Assembly: GCF_019649055.1 (NCBI RefSeq)
Contig: NW_026570229.1
Location: 310,001-374,000, forward strand
Direction of reading: 5' to 3'
Source: Paramacrobiotus metropolitanus
Lineage: Eukaryota > Tardigrada > Eutardigrada > Parachela > Macrobiotidae
DNA: 64,000 bases
Both the position numbers and the translations under genes were made by a program. Within the stretch, counting starts at the first letter, position 1. Every line of letters begins with the position of its first letter. The notes beneath the pieces were generated by a model. It was not told the DNA's origin. It worked only from the letters and a program-made list of their open reading frames with translations, and ran no database searches. Shown piece by piece: positions 10,069-21,743 of this stretch.

Positions 10069-10521
10069 TGTAGCAACAATGAGTTCTACCTGTAGTGCTG
10101 TGTGTATGAGCCCTATGGATCAGGTCGACGATGACCTTTACAATACCTATAACGATTAGGCAACGCACCGGTGTTTGACTGACCTTTAATGATAATCAAT
10201 GTGCCCACTACAACAAAGCTATAAGCTAAACAAAAGGTCAAGCTAGTACAATCGCTAGATGGTCCGGTGCAGGGCTGTAGACTGCTGGTCGGTTGACTTC
10301 GCAGGGAAAGCACACTGACTTCCGGTGGTTGCAGCTGTGGTTTATATACCCGCGCGGCGGAGTGGTGCCGCCAGCCGGAAGGTGTGGTCACTGGCGTTAT
10401 CGCGTGGGAATGAGGCCGCATGATGCAAGGCTGAGCAAGGCTGATGCAAGGCTGATGTCATATGATGTAATCGTCGCTGACCCCGATGATGCTGATGACT
10501 ATGCCGTCCGCGTCCGTGACA
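10069..10521 (-). repeat. 5' LTR (453 bp) of the LTR element
   Basis: This is the partner of 555-1012, with the same TG...CA ends. It is 5 bp shorter because it lacks one 4-bp repeat unit in the GCAGG region and one G in a GGGG run. Confidence 0.93.
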
Positions 10522-10847
10522 ACGCCAGCATGCAGTACTTTCCGTTCAAGAACGCTGCGTACTGGAAGCAGTGCAGAAATTCCGCTGTACAACCCCTCAG
10601 TCAGTGGTCGGGCAGTGCCGCCCATTGGCGTTGGCCCGGCTCGTACACGTAGAGGCGATGGCAGACGCGCACGGCCAAACGGTTATCCTGCGTCACGACA
10701 ACGGACGGCAATAGGTCGCTCGGCGATAGGGGGCACGACAACAACGGCCTGCAGGGTTGTCCCCATTGCGGATAACAGCAGCCCTGGCAGGTCGTCGGCG
10801 AATCGGCGCAAGCAGCACGATGAATGCTTTTTGACGATAGCTCAGGG
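10522..10847. other. Flank between LTR element and LINE, no gene recognised
   Basis: GC-rich sequence that begins with the ACGC target duplication. Open frames on the plus strand are low-complexity in translation and match nothing I recognise. Confidence 0.4.
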
Positions 10848-11047
10848 TTTATTGTTTATTGTTTATTGTTTATTGTAAAGGTAGGCAGGTAACCCATTAA
10901 ATGCTAGGATCGAAATCTAGCGTGGGAATCTAAACCTGGCTAAAACAGTAATAAAATCAGGTTCATGAAATTTCAGCAAAGCCACTCGAAAACAGTATGT
11001 ATAGAACAAAGGTCATCAGTTAAGCAATGCTAACAAGCCTCAATGCA

Positions 11048-11488
11048 TTACGAAAAAACAGCAAGAGAACTGCTAGTGAGAATGTCACTCCCGGCCTCAA
11101 TTAGCTGGCTCCTAACATTGTTCAGCCTCCAAGCCAGCGTAGATTTTCCGGTTCGTGTAGATCCTTCCGCTTCGATGAACGTGCGGTTTCCATTTCGAAG
11201 GCCATACGGTTTGGACGACTGCCTCACTACGATCATCTCGGTGAGATAGCGGGGAAGCTGGAACTTTTCGGGATGCAGAATTTTGTAAAGCCAAGTTGCT
11301 TCCTGGTGTTTCCATCGTTTAAACAATGGCGTAATACCATACTGTTCCATTAGTTGATTGGCCGATGTTCCCCCATAATTGGCGATAGCTCGAACGGCTT
11401 TTCTTTGGACGATTGCCAATGGTTCCAGCGTGGACACAGGCGCACCGCTCCATACAATGGAGCAACGGTCCAGATGTGTCTGGACCAA
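11048..11488 (-). pseudogene. LINE ORF2 C-terminal region
   Basis: This open frame follows the RT fragment in another phase. It contains the typical LINE C-terminal stretch after RT (APVSTLEPLAIVQRKAVRAI) and a region with YGLRNGN. A similar segment (YNLRNPTRIAAS) recurs in the LINE fragment at 21744-22165, which confirms the family relationship. It has no independent start and is part of the dead element. Confidence 0.75.
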
Positions 11489-11542
11489 TGCGTGGTAAAG
11501 TCCAAGGCGTTGGGCTACTGGCAGGCGTCCTTACACTGTTTA

Positions 11543-12199
11543 TCAAGGCGAGTCCATGATAAGCACTTTTTTGGACCTTTTAATTTGGTCGGTCCATTTC
11601 AAATGCTCGTCAATTATCACCCCCAGGTATTTCACTGATTCTTCCGGTTCTAACTTATGCCCGTTCAAATCAACCGATGCGACACTCTTATCTCGGCTGT
11701 ACGCGGAGGAAATCAAAAGCAACTTGGACTTTTTTTCGTTGACAACCAAACGATTTAAATTAAGCCACTCGCAAATTACTGGAAGTACTGCAGTTATTTT
11801 GTTTGCTGCTTCTGACTTCGTGTCCGCTTTTGCGTAGCAGATTGTGTCATCAGCAAAACTTTCTAACTGCACATCAGGACAACCAAAATCGATCTTCAAC
11901 AATTCGTTTAGGTAAATGATAAACAGCAAGGGACCGAGAATAGAACCCTGCGGCACACCTGCGCACACACGTTCCCATAAAGACAGCCGTTCACCGATTC
12001 GCACCCGTTGCATTCTGCCAGTAAGATACGAGTGCAACCATTCAAGTGCATCATTGTTGAAACCAAGATTGCGAAGTTTAATCAACAATAAATTATGACA
12101 CACTGAAGGAAAAGCACTTTTTAAATCAAGGAATACACAAGCCACCGCCTTTTTGTTGTCAACAGCCTTTTTCCATGCTTCGGTCACTTTAAGGAGCAA
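11543..12199 (-). pseudogene. LINE reverse transcriptase fragment
   Basis: This 218-codon frame holds RT core motifs: VFLDLKSAFPSV with the first catalytic aspartate, GVPQGSILGPLLF, and the active-site box FADDTICYAK. The frame breaks on both sides, near 12270 upstream and at 11543 downstream. Confidence 0.88.
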
Positions 12200-12379
12200 A
12201 GTTTCACACGAATGACCGTTACGAAACCCAGACTGGCATTGAGAAAGAATGTCATGATTTTTAAAAATTTAACAATCTGCGATTGCGCAGCTTTTCAAAC
12301 ACTTTCGACAGGTTGCACAACAACGATATCGGCCGCACTTGATCTACCGATTTTGGCTGACCGCACTTCGGCAGGGCGA

Positions 12380-13420
12380 TTACTTCGGCTTTTTAAAAAT
12401 GTCCGAAATACTTTTTATAAAGCACTGATTAATCAGATGAGTCATAGGCTCCACCAGTAACGGGTAAATCTCCTGCAAGAGTTTATGCGGGATGCCGTTA
12501 GGGCCGGCGCATTTTCTCCTGCTGAGGATGTTAGTGAAGGCTTCCGCAACTGTGGCAGCAGTTACCTGTTCGAACGCGAACGACGGAGATTCGTTGGCGG
12601 CTGGCACCGCCGCCGGCGGGTGAGGGCTACCGTGTTCTCCCATCTGGGCGAAGTGTTGGTTCAGTCCATTAGGTTCAAAGTCCACAACAACGTTCGGTTT
12701 ATTTCGATTCAACATCCGGTTTAATTCCCGCCAAACTACAGCACCGTTTTTGGCGTTCTGCTCAAAGTAACGTCTTTTGGCTTCTTTAATTTTAAGGATT
12801 ACTTCGCGCTTTAAACGTTTAAACTGTCGATTGTTACTTTCGTAATCGGAAGTATTTTGCGACAACTTTTTACGTTTGTACGCGAGATCCTTTTCTTTCA
12901 GAAGCCTTTTGATGTCACCAGTTATCCAAGGAGCACTTTTCTGGGAAACGCGTTTAGTACGTAACGGAAAACACGAATCAACAATTTCAAACAAACCACA
13001 AACAAAATTCGTTACTTCAGCATCTACGTCGCTGTAGTCGACGTAATTAACATATTTCTTGGTAAACTCAAAAACTTTATTCTTAAACAAATCGATATGC
13101 GTCGCTTTCCAGTCTCGAAAACTCGCCGTGCGATGCTGCGGTTTCTTACATGGATAAGCTGCAACTGTTTTACAAACGCGGTGATCGGAGATATCAGTGT
13201 CTGCTGCTAAGCACGGCAAATACGAGCTGGTTGGTCTGCATAGAATGTGGTCGATCTTCGACTGGGATACGTTCAGGATATTATCGGGTTTTTTCAAGTA
13301 CTGCGCTACTCGAGTATACCCGATTACATTATCTGCGAGCGAGAACTCTTCAATAAAATCGACGGACAATTTGTAGAAATTTGTAGGGTACGCTGGATTA
13401 GGAGCGGTAGTGTAAACCAC
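12380..13420 (-). pseudogene. LINE endonuclease C-terminus and linker to RT
   Basis: This 346-codon frame begins inside an APE-type endonuclease: SKIDHILCR, and ISDHR corresponding to the conserved SDH near the end of that fold. The charged linker typical of Jockey/CR1-type elements follows (APWITGDIKRLLKEKDLAYK), then the first RT motifs. The frame stops at 12380, and RT-like coding resumes in another phase just downstream. Confidence 0.85.
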
Positions 13421-13627
13421 AACCGATTCTGCAAAAGCAGTTTAAACTTCAAGCATACTCGCTTCTGGCTGGTAAGCAGCAAAGTCTGACCGACGATACG
13501 CTTTTGCCTCTGTCAAGCGGTCACATTTGCTTTAACCTTCTTCGCTGTTTTCTTATGTCAAAATTTTGCATTTTAGTTTTAAGGTCATCTCTGCATCCAA
13601 AGGGATAGACAAATCTTTCAGTATATA

Positions 13628-13969
13628 TTACGAACTACTGTGAACTTTTACATATGAGTTCGGCGAAAGTTTGTTGTGAAAGAATAAGAGCGACGTACGG
13701 TAGGATGACCGCGGCTGGCGACGACGCTGTTCGGGTGTCAAACAGCGCATGGCCAGGAAGAGTGGCCGTGCCATGGGACTTTCCTGCATAAACTTGAGGA
13801 AGGCGGCGGAAAGGTGCGCAACGCGTACCAAGCACAGCATCTCCAATGCGGCGGGCATTCGTTCCACAACGCTCAAGTCCAGCCAACGATACAGGGCCTC
13901 GGCCACGCGGTCTTCGTGGTCCACTCCAGATCGTCCGAACCAAGTAATGCCATAACCCGGTGTAAGCAC
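13628..13969 (-). pseudogene. BACK-domain fragment (BTB-BACK relic)
   Basis: The translation contains EDRVAEALYRWLDLSVVERM and MPAALEMLCLVRVAHLSAAF. This is the second half of a BACK domain, the helical module that follows BTB in Cullin-3 adaptors. A close paralogous stretch lies at 60410-60580. No BTB or Kelch repeats adjoin it and the frame runs into unrelated sequence, so it is probably an isolated duplicated exon or a relic. Confidence 0.6.
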
Positions 13970-14060
13970 ACGGCCTAAATGCGAAAGTGTAACCCCGGAT
14001 GTGTTGTTACATTTATTACCAGGGCGCTATCCATTGGAAACCAAGTTACGGCTGAAAAAG

Positions 14061-14131
14061 GCGCCGATGGGGGAATTGAAGCCCGGCTACGTCGTTAGAT
14101 CCGCGTAGGCAGTACCACTGCACCACGGCGC
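14061..14131 (-). tRNA. tRNA-like relic (probable SINE head or tRNA pseudogene)
   Basis: The minus-strand sequence is 71 nt with complementary ends GCGCCG and CGGCGC, an A-box-like TGGTGCAGTGGTA and a B-box-like GGCTTCAATTCC. The anticodon stem CTACG/CGTAG encloses a 12-nt loop, too long for a normal tRNA. I therefore read it as a degenerate tRNA or tRNA-derived repeat, with no anticodon assigned. Confidence 0.35.
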
Positions 14132-14339
14132 AATACGTTGAAAATCCTTGAAAGACTTTGTCGCTGTACATGAGCCGCTTCTCTCCTCACAAGCACTTGA
14201 GACCTCAAGTTTTTAACTTGAAAAGTCGACTTCGCCAAGTTTTTGCCATCGCTACTTGAGGGATGATGACCCGGATAAATGTCTTAAAATAAAGTCAAAT
14301 TTGAAAGGCCTGCTCGAGACAGCAGGATGGCAGTTTCAT

Positions 14340-14373
14340 GAGTGCAACATACTTACGTAAGTATGTTGCACTC
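14340..14373. repeat. Perfect 34-bp palindrome
   Basis: Two 17-base arms, beginning GAGTGCAACATACTTAC, are exact reverse complements with no spacer. It lies 80 bp outside the hAT-type element. Confidence 0.85.
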
Positions 14374-14453
14374 GTTTCATATGTCGTCCACCACTTCGCC
14401 TGATAAATATGCCACTACGTCTGCACGTGGTCTACGTATGTTCTGATTCTGAT

Positions 14454-15725
14454 CAGGGCCGTCGTTAGACCCCTATCCAATTTTCAAAACACTACTCCTC
14501 CTACAGTTTCCATCCGATAATTTTGCTGAATACACCATTGAACTCAGCGTAAAATTCTGAACAAGATGATTGAGGCCGATTTTTGAAGTTCGAATTTCCC
14601 CTGGATCGACTACCACGGGCGGTTGCCCTGTGCGACAGACATGTTTTTGGGGCTTTCCCCCTGGCCCCCCTAAACATATTTTGACACTAAAAAACACGTT
14701 TTTGGCTTGTTTTTACTCGTTTTTCATGAACTTTAACTAATATTGAGTGATTTAAATTTTTTCATGATTTCACCAGTTGCGCCGCAGTGGCCGTTGTGGG
14801 TGGTCGACTGCAAATCCAAGTGCGCAATATTTACAGAACAAGCCATCACCTTTCACGGAATAAATTAGAAAGGGGAAAGTCTTTTAAATTTTCCCACATT
14901 TGCTTGCGCATAAGCGGCATGTCGCTAGGAGGATCCATGGCATCACTTACAGGGCAATGATCAGGGGTTAAAAGATTTAACAAATCCGTAATGCTGTGCG
15001 ATTTCCAGTCCGTTTTAATGTGATCGTAAACATCTATTTTTGGTAAAATACCCCCTTCCTTTTCCGAGCAGATCGACATGTCGTTAAAAGACCGCGAAAG
15101 ATCATCACGAATAAAGTCGGTAAAACAGGATTTGTTTTCGGTCGACGTTCTTAACTTTTTAAAACTGTAACGTCTGCATGTTTTTTATGTCGAGGTGCGT
15201 ATACTAAGCTGACGCTTGCTAGAAAAAAAATATTTCAACACCTTCATTTCTTTACCTAACATTGGCGCTTTGTAAAATATTATTCTACAAAGAGAAACGG
15301 CTACACGAGCTGGTGATCAAAAAAAAAGACGGCACGAAAAGCAAGTAGAGCTTTGTTTTGGCAGCCCGGAGCGATTGCATACTTGGTGAAATTGGTTAGA
15401 AAGTTGGTCCTGTTTGGCACAGCAAAAAAAATTGCTCAAAACCATTTAAATTTGATAAAACACGAGTAAAAACAAGCCAAAAACGTGTTTTTTAATGTCA
15501 AAATATGTTTAGAGGAAACAGGGGGGAAAGCCCCAAAAACATGTCTGTCGCACAGGGCAACCGCCCGTGATAGTCGATCCAGGGGAAATTCGAATTTCAA
15601 AAATCGGCCTCAATATCTTGTTTAGAATTTTACGCTGAGTTCAATGGTGTATTCAGAAAAATTATCGGATGGAAACTGTAGGAGTAGTGTTTTGAAAACT
15701 GGATAGGGGTCTAACGACGGCCCTG
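14454..15725. mobile_element. hAT-type element with ~265-bp terminal inverted repeats
   Basis: The left end CAGGGCCGTCGTTAGAC is mirrored at the right end. The inverted repeat extends to about 14721 and 15462. Both ends are flanked by an identical 8-bp duplication, ATTCTGAT (14446-14453 and 15726-15733). CAGGG ends and 8-bp duplications are diagnostic of the hAT superfamily. The 740-bp core holds only a 77-codon minus-strand frame (14846-15079) with no recognisable transposase, so the element is non-autonomous or a remnant. Confidence 0.88.
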
Positions 15726-15914
15726 ATTCTGATTATAACCCTTGAAGACAGCACCCTTTCACTCAAAAATTCTTTCTACTTACTATTCGAATCAGTTCCG
15801 TTATTTGTTGGTCGATCTATAACTGACACCAGTAGAGCTATTCTCACGCTGATCGGTGTTATTCAAGTATAATTCAACTAAGAATCATCTGAAATTCCCA
15901 TTTCCAAGCGCGAA

Positions 15915-18207
15915 ATGTTTTCGAGGAAAGTTTATCAGTGGAACGCTGTGGACGTCGAGCAAGACGGACTCCTTCCTCGAGGCCTTATTGTGGATAAACT
16001 GGAAGAAGGGTGGGTCGTTGATTTTGATCTGGCTGATAATAGCCTCCAGACTATTCCTTACGGCAGTCATATATATCTGAACGACAAAGCCAACACCCAA
16101 TGGGCTCCTGAAGATGCTTTAGCGAGCTCCCAGGGAACTCTGTCTTACTCGCCATATGTCCTGTTGAAGCTGTCCTCCAGCCAGCCATGGACGTGGTACA
16201 GCTGCAAGCTCTCACCCCGCTCATCCCACCAGTACCCATACTACGCACTGGTAGAAGTGTGGCATGAGGACGAGCGCATTGTGGCCGTTGTAAAAGAGGA
16301 ACGAGTCCGCCGGGAGCCACGGGCGCGAAATGTGATGGAAGAGATGGGTATTCTGAAAGCGACAATTCCAGCGCCCAAAAACATCCCTGCCCTGACTCCA
16401 ACAATTGTGGAGTTGTGGAAGTCGAAATTCCCTGGCACTCATCCAGTTGCAATTGTGGATAATTGTGTCACCTTTCTTTGGCGGGGCAATGGCAAATTTC
16501 CTGGAGAGAATGAAGTGGTATGTAAGGCCCTGCTGGACAGCGCCGGCAAGAAAGCTGAACTTTCGGAAAAGTTATAATGGCCTGTAAAATTTTTTAGTTT
16601 TACGTGTTACTATTGCGATATTTACGAAGGGACTATTGGAATTAATTAATTTGCATCTCCCACACGCTTGCACGTTCAAACATTCCTGCAGAGAAATGTG
16701 GTTTCCTGGAGCGATAACTGCTTTCGGCAAAATGTTTGTGAAGTTAGAAAGGGACCATTAGAAAGCCATATTACCAGTCGGTAGTTCCCAGACTTCCAGA
16801 ATTGCATTATTACTCCGTTCAAATTATTATTTTTTTATTACACAGTTCGATTCTTGGGAAACACATAAAAATATTTTTGTGCCTCCTGCTTCGTGCTCGC
16901 TCGAGCGCTGGAGGCGACTAAATTTTTTTATTTGTACCTCTGCAACTTACAAGTGTTCCTCTGCTACAGGCGGCAGTACTGCAACGAGCCACAACAAAAA
17001 CTCAAAAGCGCAGTCCGTCAGAAAGGAAGACAGCAAAATCCCCGAGTCACCGATACAAAAAGAAGCGCTTTCAGTCCGACTTCCAGAACACTCCCTCACT
17101 GTCCGATGCCGAAGGAGCCGGCTGCTCTGCTCTTGATGACGGATGCGCTTCCCTTAACGACCTTCCACTCGACGTCCTTTCGGAGATCTTCTCGGTTCTG
17201 GATGGGCGACATAAAGCCCTTGCGCGTTCCGTTTGTGCTGGCTGGAATTCGGTTGTGCAGTCAGCTGATTGCAGCCAAACCGTAATAATCAATGTTGACC
17301 CTTATGCGGCATTCGGAGAGTACACCTGCATCTTGTGGTTATGCAACTGCATCACTAGCGCCACTAAATATGGTCTCTTCGTCGGTGTGGATATGCGAGC
17401 AGTGCCGCCACTCCTGTCCGATCTGCGCACCTTCAAGGAACTGCCAGATGTATTCGTGTTTTCCGACGCCGCGCTATTAAGCAATAATGACCGTTTTGAC
17501 GGGTTTGTGACGGAGCTGGAGAAAGTGCGCACTTCCCTGTCGCAAATCATGGATGCTGCTTCCAGCCGGTTTATTATCTATAAAACCGCGTTATGGCACT
17601 TCTTTATACCGGCATGTGCCAAAACTCTGCTGTACGGTGACGGGACCAAGGAGGTGATCCCGCATCGTTCCCAGTACGACCTAATGCTCGACCATGTTGC
17701 CGTGAACGTGCATACCGGGATCGACTGGATGGACGTGTTTAAACGAGCCGCACCGCCTCTTCCAGACTTTAATGTTCCGCGAAATCGTGGAATCTTGCAA
17801 GAGTTATCGAAATGGATTAGCAAAGCGAACATGGTTGAGAAACGAGAGATCGTAACCGTAAGTGACAGTGGAAGCAACCGGCATTGTGCTTTTTCATGAC
17901 ATGCAACCTTCAGGTTTTTCTTTTGCAGATCTTGAAAAGGTGGCAGGAGAACGACAATCATTTCGGACCAAATATGGAATGGACGGATGTGGCGGCGAAT
18001 CTGCGCGCTAACCTAGCAACTGTACACGGCATGACCTTTTGGGCACTGCATCATCTGTCAGAAGCGATGCAGGATGACGGAAAAATTTGGAATGACAGCG
18101 AAGGCAAAGGCGATTCTGATGCAGACGATACGAGTAGCAGTACGGATGACGATATGAGCACGGACGATGACGATAGCGGAGAGTCTGAAGACGTTGGTGA
18201 TGATTGA
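15915..18207 (+). CDS. F-box family protein, copy 1 (three exons)
   Basis: Predicted exons are 15915-16517, 16970-17857 and 17929-18207, all phase 0, with GT-AG introns (452 and 71 bp). They give 589 residues. The N-terminus carries a WNAVDV motif and a region resembling Tudor/Agenet folds (VVDFDL, PWTWYSCKL). An F-box follows at about residues 261-300 (LNDLPLDVLSEIFSVLDG). Exon 3 encodes the conserved ILKRWQENDNHF segment and ends in a long aspartate/serine-rich acidic tail. F-box proteins bind Skp1 and bring substrates to SCF ubiquitin ligases; here that role is inferred from the motif only. Three paralogues with the same exon plan lie at 18916-21347, 47250-49098 and 50922-53247. It is the most divergent of the four. 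Confidence 0.82.
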
Positions 18208-18915
18208 CGACATTGATAAGAAAATTTGTTTTCTTGATATTAACTTTTCATTTATTTTCTTAATTATGATTATGTAGGACTCTTTGCAGCGCGGCCCAGT
18301 CATTTTTCTTGCATTTCCATACTGTGTGACTGTAGCCGAGTTTTTTTACGCCGCCATGTTTATGTTTCCCTCTTGAGATTTCGTGATTTATATTATGTAA
18401 GCATAATGAATGATTTAGCAACGGATTCACATTAATCACATGTGTGGTCAGATCCATTGTTACGCTGTTGATGTGAGTTATTTGCATACTTTTATGTTTA
18501 TTGTATAAAATATTCCGAAAAATTACGCCGCTCACAGAGATACCAATGTTCATTGCTGGATTTTTGCTGCCGACGACCAGACAACGCGGACAGAAATCAT
18601 GTCCATTACACCGCGGTATAACACCGAATTTTGATCACTGCAGGCTTTATACAAAATTATTTACTTCCGATCTACTGAAAATAGTACACGAAAGTCTAAT
18701 AATTGTTGTTGTATTTTGGGCAACCGACGGCGTGTGGCAGTCTTCTAAAAAAATACCATTAACTGAGAAAATGGCAGCCTCCTGCAGGGTGCGGTCGGTA
18801 CGTTAGATTGTTAGAAGGCGGAATGTAGCACGAAGTAAGAGTACTGTAAGTTCTTCAGAATTTTTACCAGGTACTTTGGTCCTTGAGTTTTTCAGCCGGC
18901 AGCTTGATTTGCGCG
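18208..18915. other. Intergenic spacer between F-box copies 1 and 2
   Basis: AT-rich spacer. The open frames present have no ATG-led, family-like content. It must contain the promoter of copy 2, but I see no clear element. Confidence 0.4.
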
Positions 18916-21347
18916 ATGTCATTTTACGGTGACGAGGAAGGTGATGTCACGCGCTGGAACGCCGTGGACGTTCTCGTTAGCGACGGACTACTGCAGCACG
19001 GCGACGTGATCAACGTCGCGGAGGGCGGCCTAATCATTGACTTTCACTGTGCCGCACAACGCTCGCAGTTCGTCCAATTTGCTCGTATTTTGCATTGTCC
19101 CTTCAGGAAACGGAAATTCCGAGATGAGCAGGTGCAGGTATTGTTGCGCCGCTACCCAGACGGGGCCTGGATGTGGTACCCTGGGCGGACGGCCTACCAG
19201 CGAGCGGCCTTGCAGCGCGCACTCTGCGTCTACGGCGGGGGCGCCGAGTTGATGGAAGTGCTACTGCCCGACGCCACTGTGACACAGTTGGTCCCCGTCG
19301 GTCAAATACGCGCACCGCCCAACGAGGCCGACCTGGAGCGCCGCGTGAAGAAGGGCGACTTCGTGGTCCGTTCTTGTCCGTTGCCCGCCGCCTACTGGTC
19401 CGACGGTTCGCCGTTGTGCCGCCAGGTCTTCAAAAAGCGGTTAAACCAAAAATACGGAGTAAGGTGTCAACCAGACCATCTTCTGTTGAACCAGGCCATG
19501 CTTTATCTGCAACGACAGACTGCCGCTCCGTTATGCGCTGACCAAATGGTAATGACAGTGCGTAGAAAAAATATTATTAGCTTAGTTAACTGAGCCACAA
19601 CTTGTTAGTAAAAATAATATTTTGCCTCCTGTAGCAAGGCGTGTATGCCAACGCCAGGAACGAGGTGAGGAGCGGTGCATCTCGCGACATGCAGTTGCTC
19701 CTTCGTCAGCGGAAAGCACCGGCGATTTCGCGCGGCGACGAAAGGAGAATTGTGCCGGCGCTCCCTGAGCTGTTAGAGGAGGTCTTCCGCTCGCTGGACT
19801 CCATCGCGCGCATTCGTTGTCGGCGTGTCTGCTCACTATGGGACTGTATTCTCACCACGGAAGCCTACTTTCCCGATGTGCGCGTGTCCATGGCCCATCC
19901 GGATTTCGGTGTCTCAACCTTCGCTTATCACGGTATGTACTGGGCGGCGAACTGCTTGCTCAAGTGTCTCAGCAGCCGCACCAAGATGGTCATCGTCGCG
20001 TCTGCCGAAGGAGCCCAGTGCGACCTTTTGGCCGCTGTGATCAAAAGCATCCTCACAACGGAAAAGATGGCGACACTCGTGTTCTACGACTGCGATTTTA
20101 GTCAGGACGATATATATGTGGGGAGTATCGTGGATAACGTGGTGGAGACGTTTGGGGAGTGTCCGGCGTGCGACAGAGTGGTGTGGAAGGAATGCGACAT
20201 GGCTGATCGCCTTCTAACGGCGCATATAGCGCAGTATACATTTGGCGCCCGTTCGGGCCACGAGTTGGAGAAAGAGGTGTGGGGGCTCTTTGAGAAGAAC
20301 CTCGTTCTCAAAAAGCCACTAAATCGGACGGAAATATCGGTAGCCGTTGTCAACTGCATTGCTGGCCAACCGAGTGAGCTGACGCAAGGACAGATTGTCA
20401 AGGCAAGTTAGTTGTTAGTCACAGAATCAGTCACCGCGTAATTGCACACTTTTGAGAACTGGTAGGCATGCTATTGGCTGGGATACATTCAGGTTATCTT
20501 AGGCAGAAAAGTCCCAGACGGAAAGACAAACGTTAGAAAATCATACAGAGCTACGCGAAATCGGTAGAATTAATCACGAAACGGACAGACGTCAATACTT
20601 TAATAAAGTGTTACCGTTTTTCTATAACAATTTAAACAAACCGATTTTATGTACTAAAGATACAGAGTTTAGCTACAGATGTACGATCTACAATGTAGGA
20701 CTAAATGGTCGCATAGCCCCATAGGCCCATACCCAGCATTCTGTACGCAAGCGGTGCAGTGCACTTGTACGAAACGGATATTTTGAACTCAGTCGTACAG
20801 TGCACTGCGCTGCATTCGTACTGAATGTGGAGATGTTGGGTATGCGACCATTTTGTCCTAAGCTGTACAATCTAAAATTTCTGCAATCATAAAAACTTTG
20901 TGGAAATGAGATTGCCGGCTTAACGTTTGCCGTACTTCTGCGCATTAGGTGCTGATGACCAGACTTCGAGTGAACAGGGTTTGTGTACTCTTGAATAGCT
21001 GAACTAATCGGTATTTCTAGGCGCTGAAGTATTACCAGAGTTCGGATCCGCGCATCTCCACTCGTTACCGCGATCGCAAATGGACCCCGGCTACGTTAGG
21101 CGATCTGGACGCCGATGAGCTGACCGCAATGACCGCAGCGGCCTTGAGCGAGGGCATTGACCCTGCTGCTGATTCAGATTCAGACGAAGATAGTGAGGCT
21201 TCTGTTGGTATGAACCAAGACATCGATTCTGGGGCTGATTCAGACGGATATAGTGAGGCTTCCGCTTTTTCAAACAAAAGAAGTCGGTCGCCTATTGATT
21301 TTGGCGAACTCTTCGGATTCGGGTGGTATCTGTACGAGGAATTTTGA
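18916..21347 (+). CDS. F-box family protein, copy 2 (three exons)
   Basis: Exons are 18916-19548, 19635-20402 and 21021-21347, all phase 0, giving 575 residues. The ATG at 18916 (MSFYGDEEGD) is preferred to upstream non-ATG frame because it matches the start context of copies 3 and 4. Exon 1 encodes RWNAVDVLVSDGLLQHG and a second barrel-like region with WMWYPGR. Exon 2 encodes the F-box (ALPELLEEVFRSLDSIARIR). Exon 3 begins ALKYYQSSDPRIS, matching the YQASDPR motif of copies 3 and 4, and ends acidic. Intron 2 uses a GC donor (AAG|GCAAGT) and contains a small inverted-repeat transposon. It is intact as read. A role as a ubiquitin-ligase adaptor is inferred from the F-box. Confidence 0.85.
20698..20858. 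mobile_element. TA-flanked MITE inside intron of F-box copy 2
   Basis: Imperfect inverted repeats of about 75 bp (left end GGACTAAATGGTCGCATA, right end TATGCGACCATTTTGTCC) are flanked by TA on both sides. There is no coding capacity. TA flanks suggest a Tc1/mariner-type derivative. Confidence 0.7.
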
Positions 21348-21743
21348 TAAACTGTTGGCTTTTTTAAAATTTGCTTTGAAAATGGTTGGCCTGGAGGTAG
21401 ACTGGTAAACTTTTAACATTTCTTATTCAAACTCTTGGGTCTTTGCTTTTTTTTGGTATTTTTTCTACCAGACTGTGGTCTGTTCGTGTACAATAATAAT
21501 AACAACACTTGCAACAGATAACAGTGTTGCGTAGCATACGAATAGAATATCGTCGGCTCAAAAGCTTGCTTCCGTGGTTACTTTACTCGCTGTTAACGGA
21601 CCTCAGTTAAACGAACCTTGAATTTTTAAAGGTCAAGCTTAATTATTATATGACAGTGGTCAGAATGAAGAAAGAAACTAGCCATGTTCAGAGAAAAACG
21701 CTGCCGGCTATGCGTAAACGAAGTACTCATACGTACAAGTAGT

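Larger units (their letters stand above)
555..10521 (-). mobile_element. Full-length Ty3/gypsy-like LTR retrotransposon with env-like ORF
   Basis: The element is 9967 bp on the minus strand. Both LTRs read TG...CA and are flanked by the same 4-bp target duplication, ACGC, at 551-554 and 10522-10525. In minus-strand order it carries a 5' LTR, a primer-binding site, gag-protease-RT-RNase H (9269-5709), integrase (to 4216), an envelope-like ORF (4358-1392), a polypurine tract and a 3' LTR. The order protease-RT-RNase H-integrase and a 4-bp duplication fit Ty3/gypsy (Metaviridae), errantivirus-like in having a third ORF. The LTRs differ only by a 4-bp and a 1-bp indel as far as I can read, so the insertion looks recent, although pol has a frame break. 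Confidence 0.93.
10848..13490 (-). mobile_element. Decayed non-LTR retrotransposon (LINE, Jockey/CR1-like)
   Basis: The remnant is minus strand. It has the end of an apurinic-type endonuclease, a linker, a reverse transcriptase and a C-terminal domain, all in different frames. Its 3' end is a microsatellite-like tail, (CAATAAA)n when read on the minus strand, at 10848-10876. The 5' part of the endonuclease is missing, consistent with 5' truncation. Frame changes near 12390, 12270 and 11545, plus stops, make it inactive. Confidence 0.85.

Noticed and set aside
10293..10878. Plus-strand ORFs over the 5' LTR and its flank
   Set aside because: They cross the LTR boundary, and the same LTR stretch exists at 820-1012 without the continuation; not a gene.
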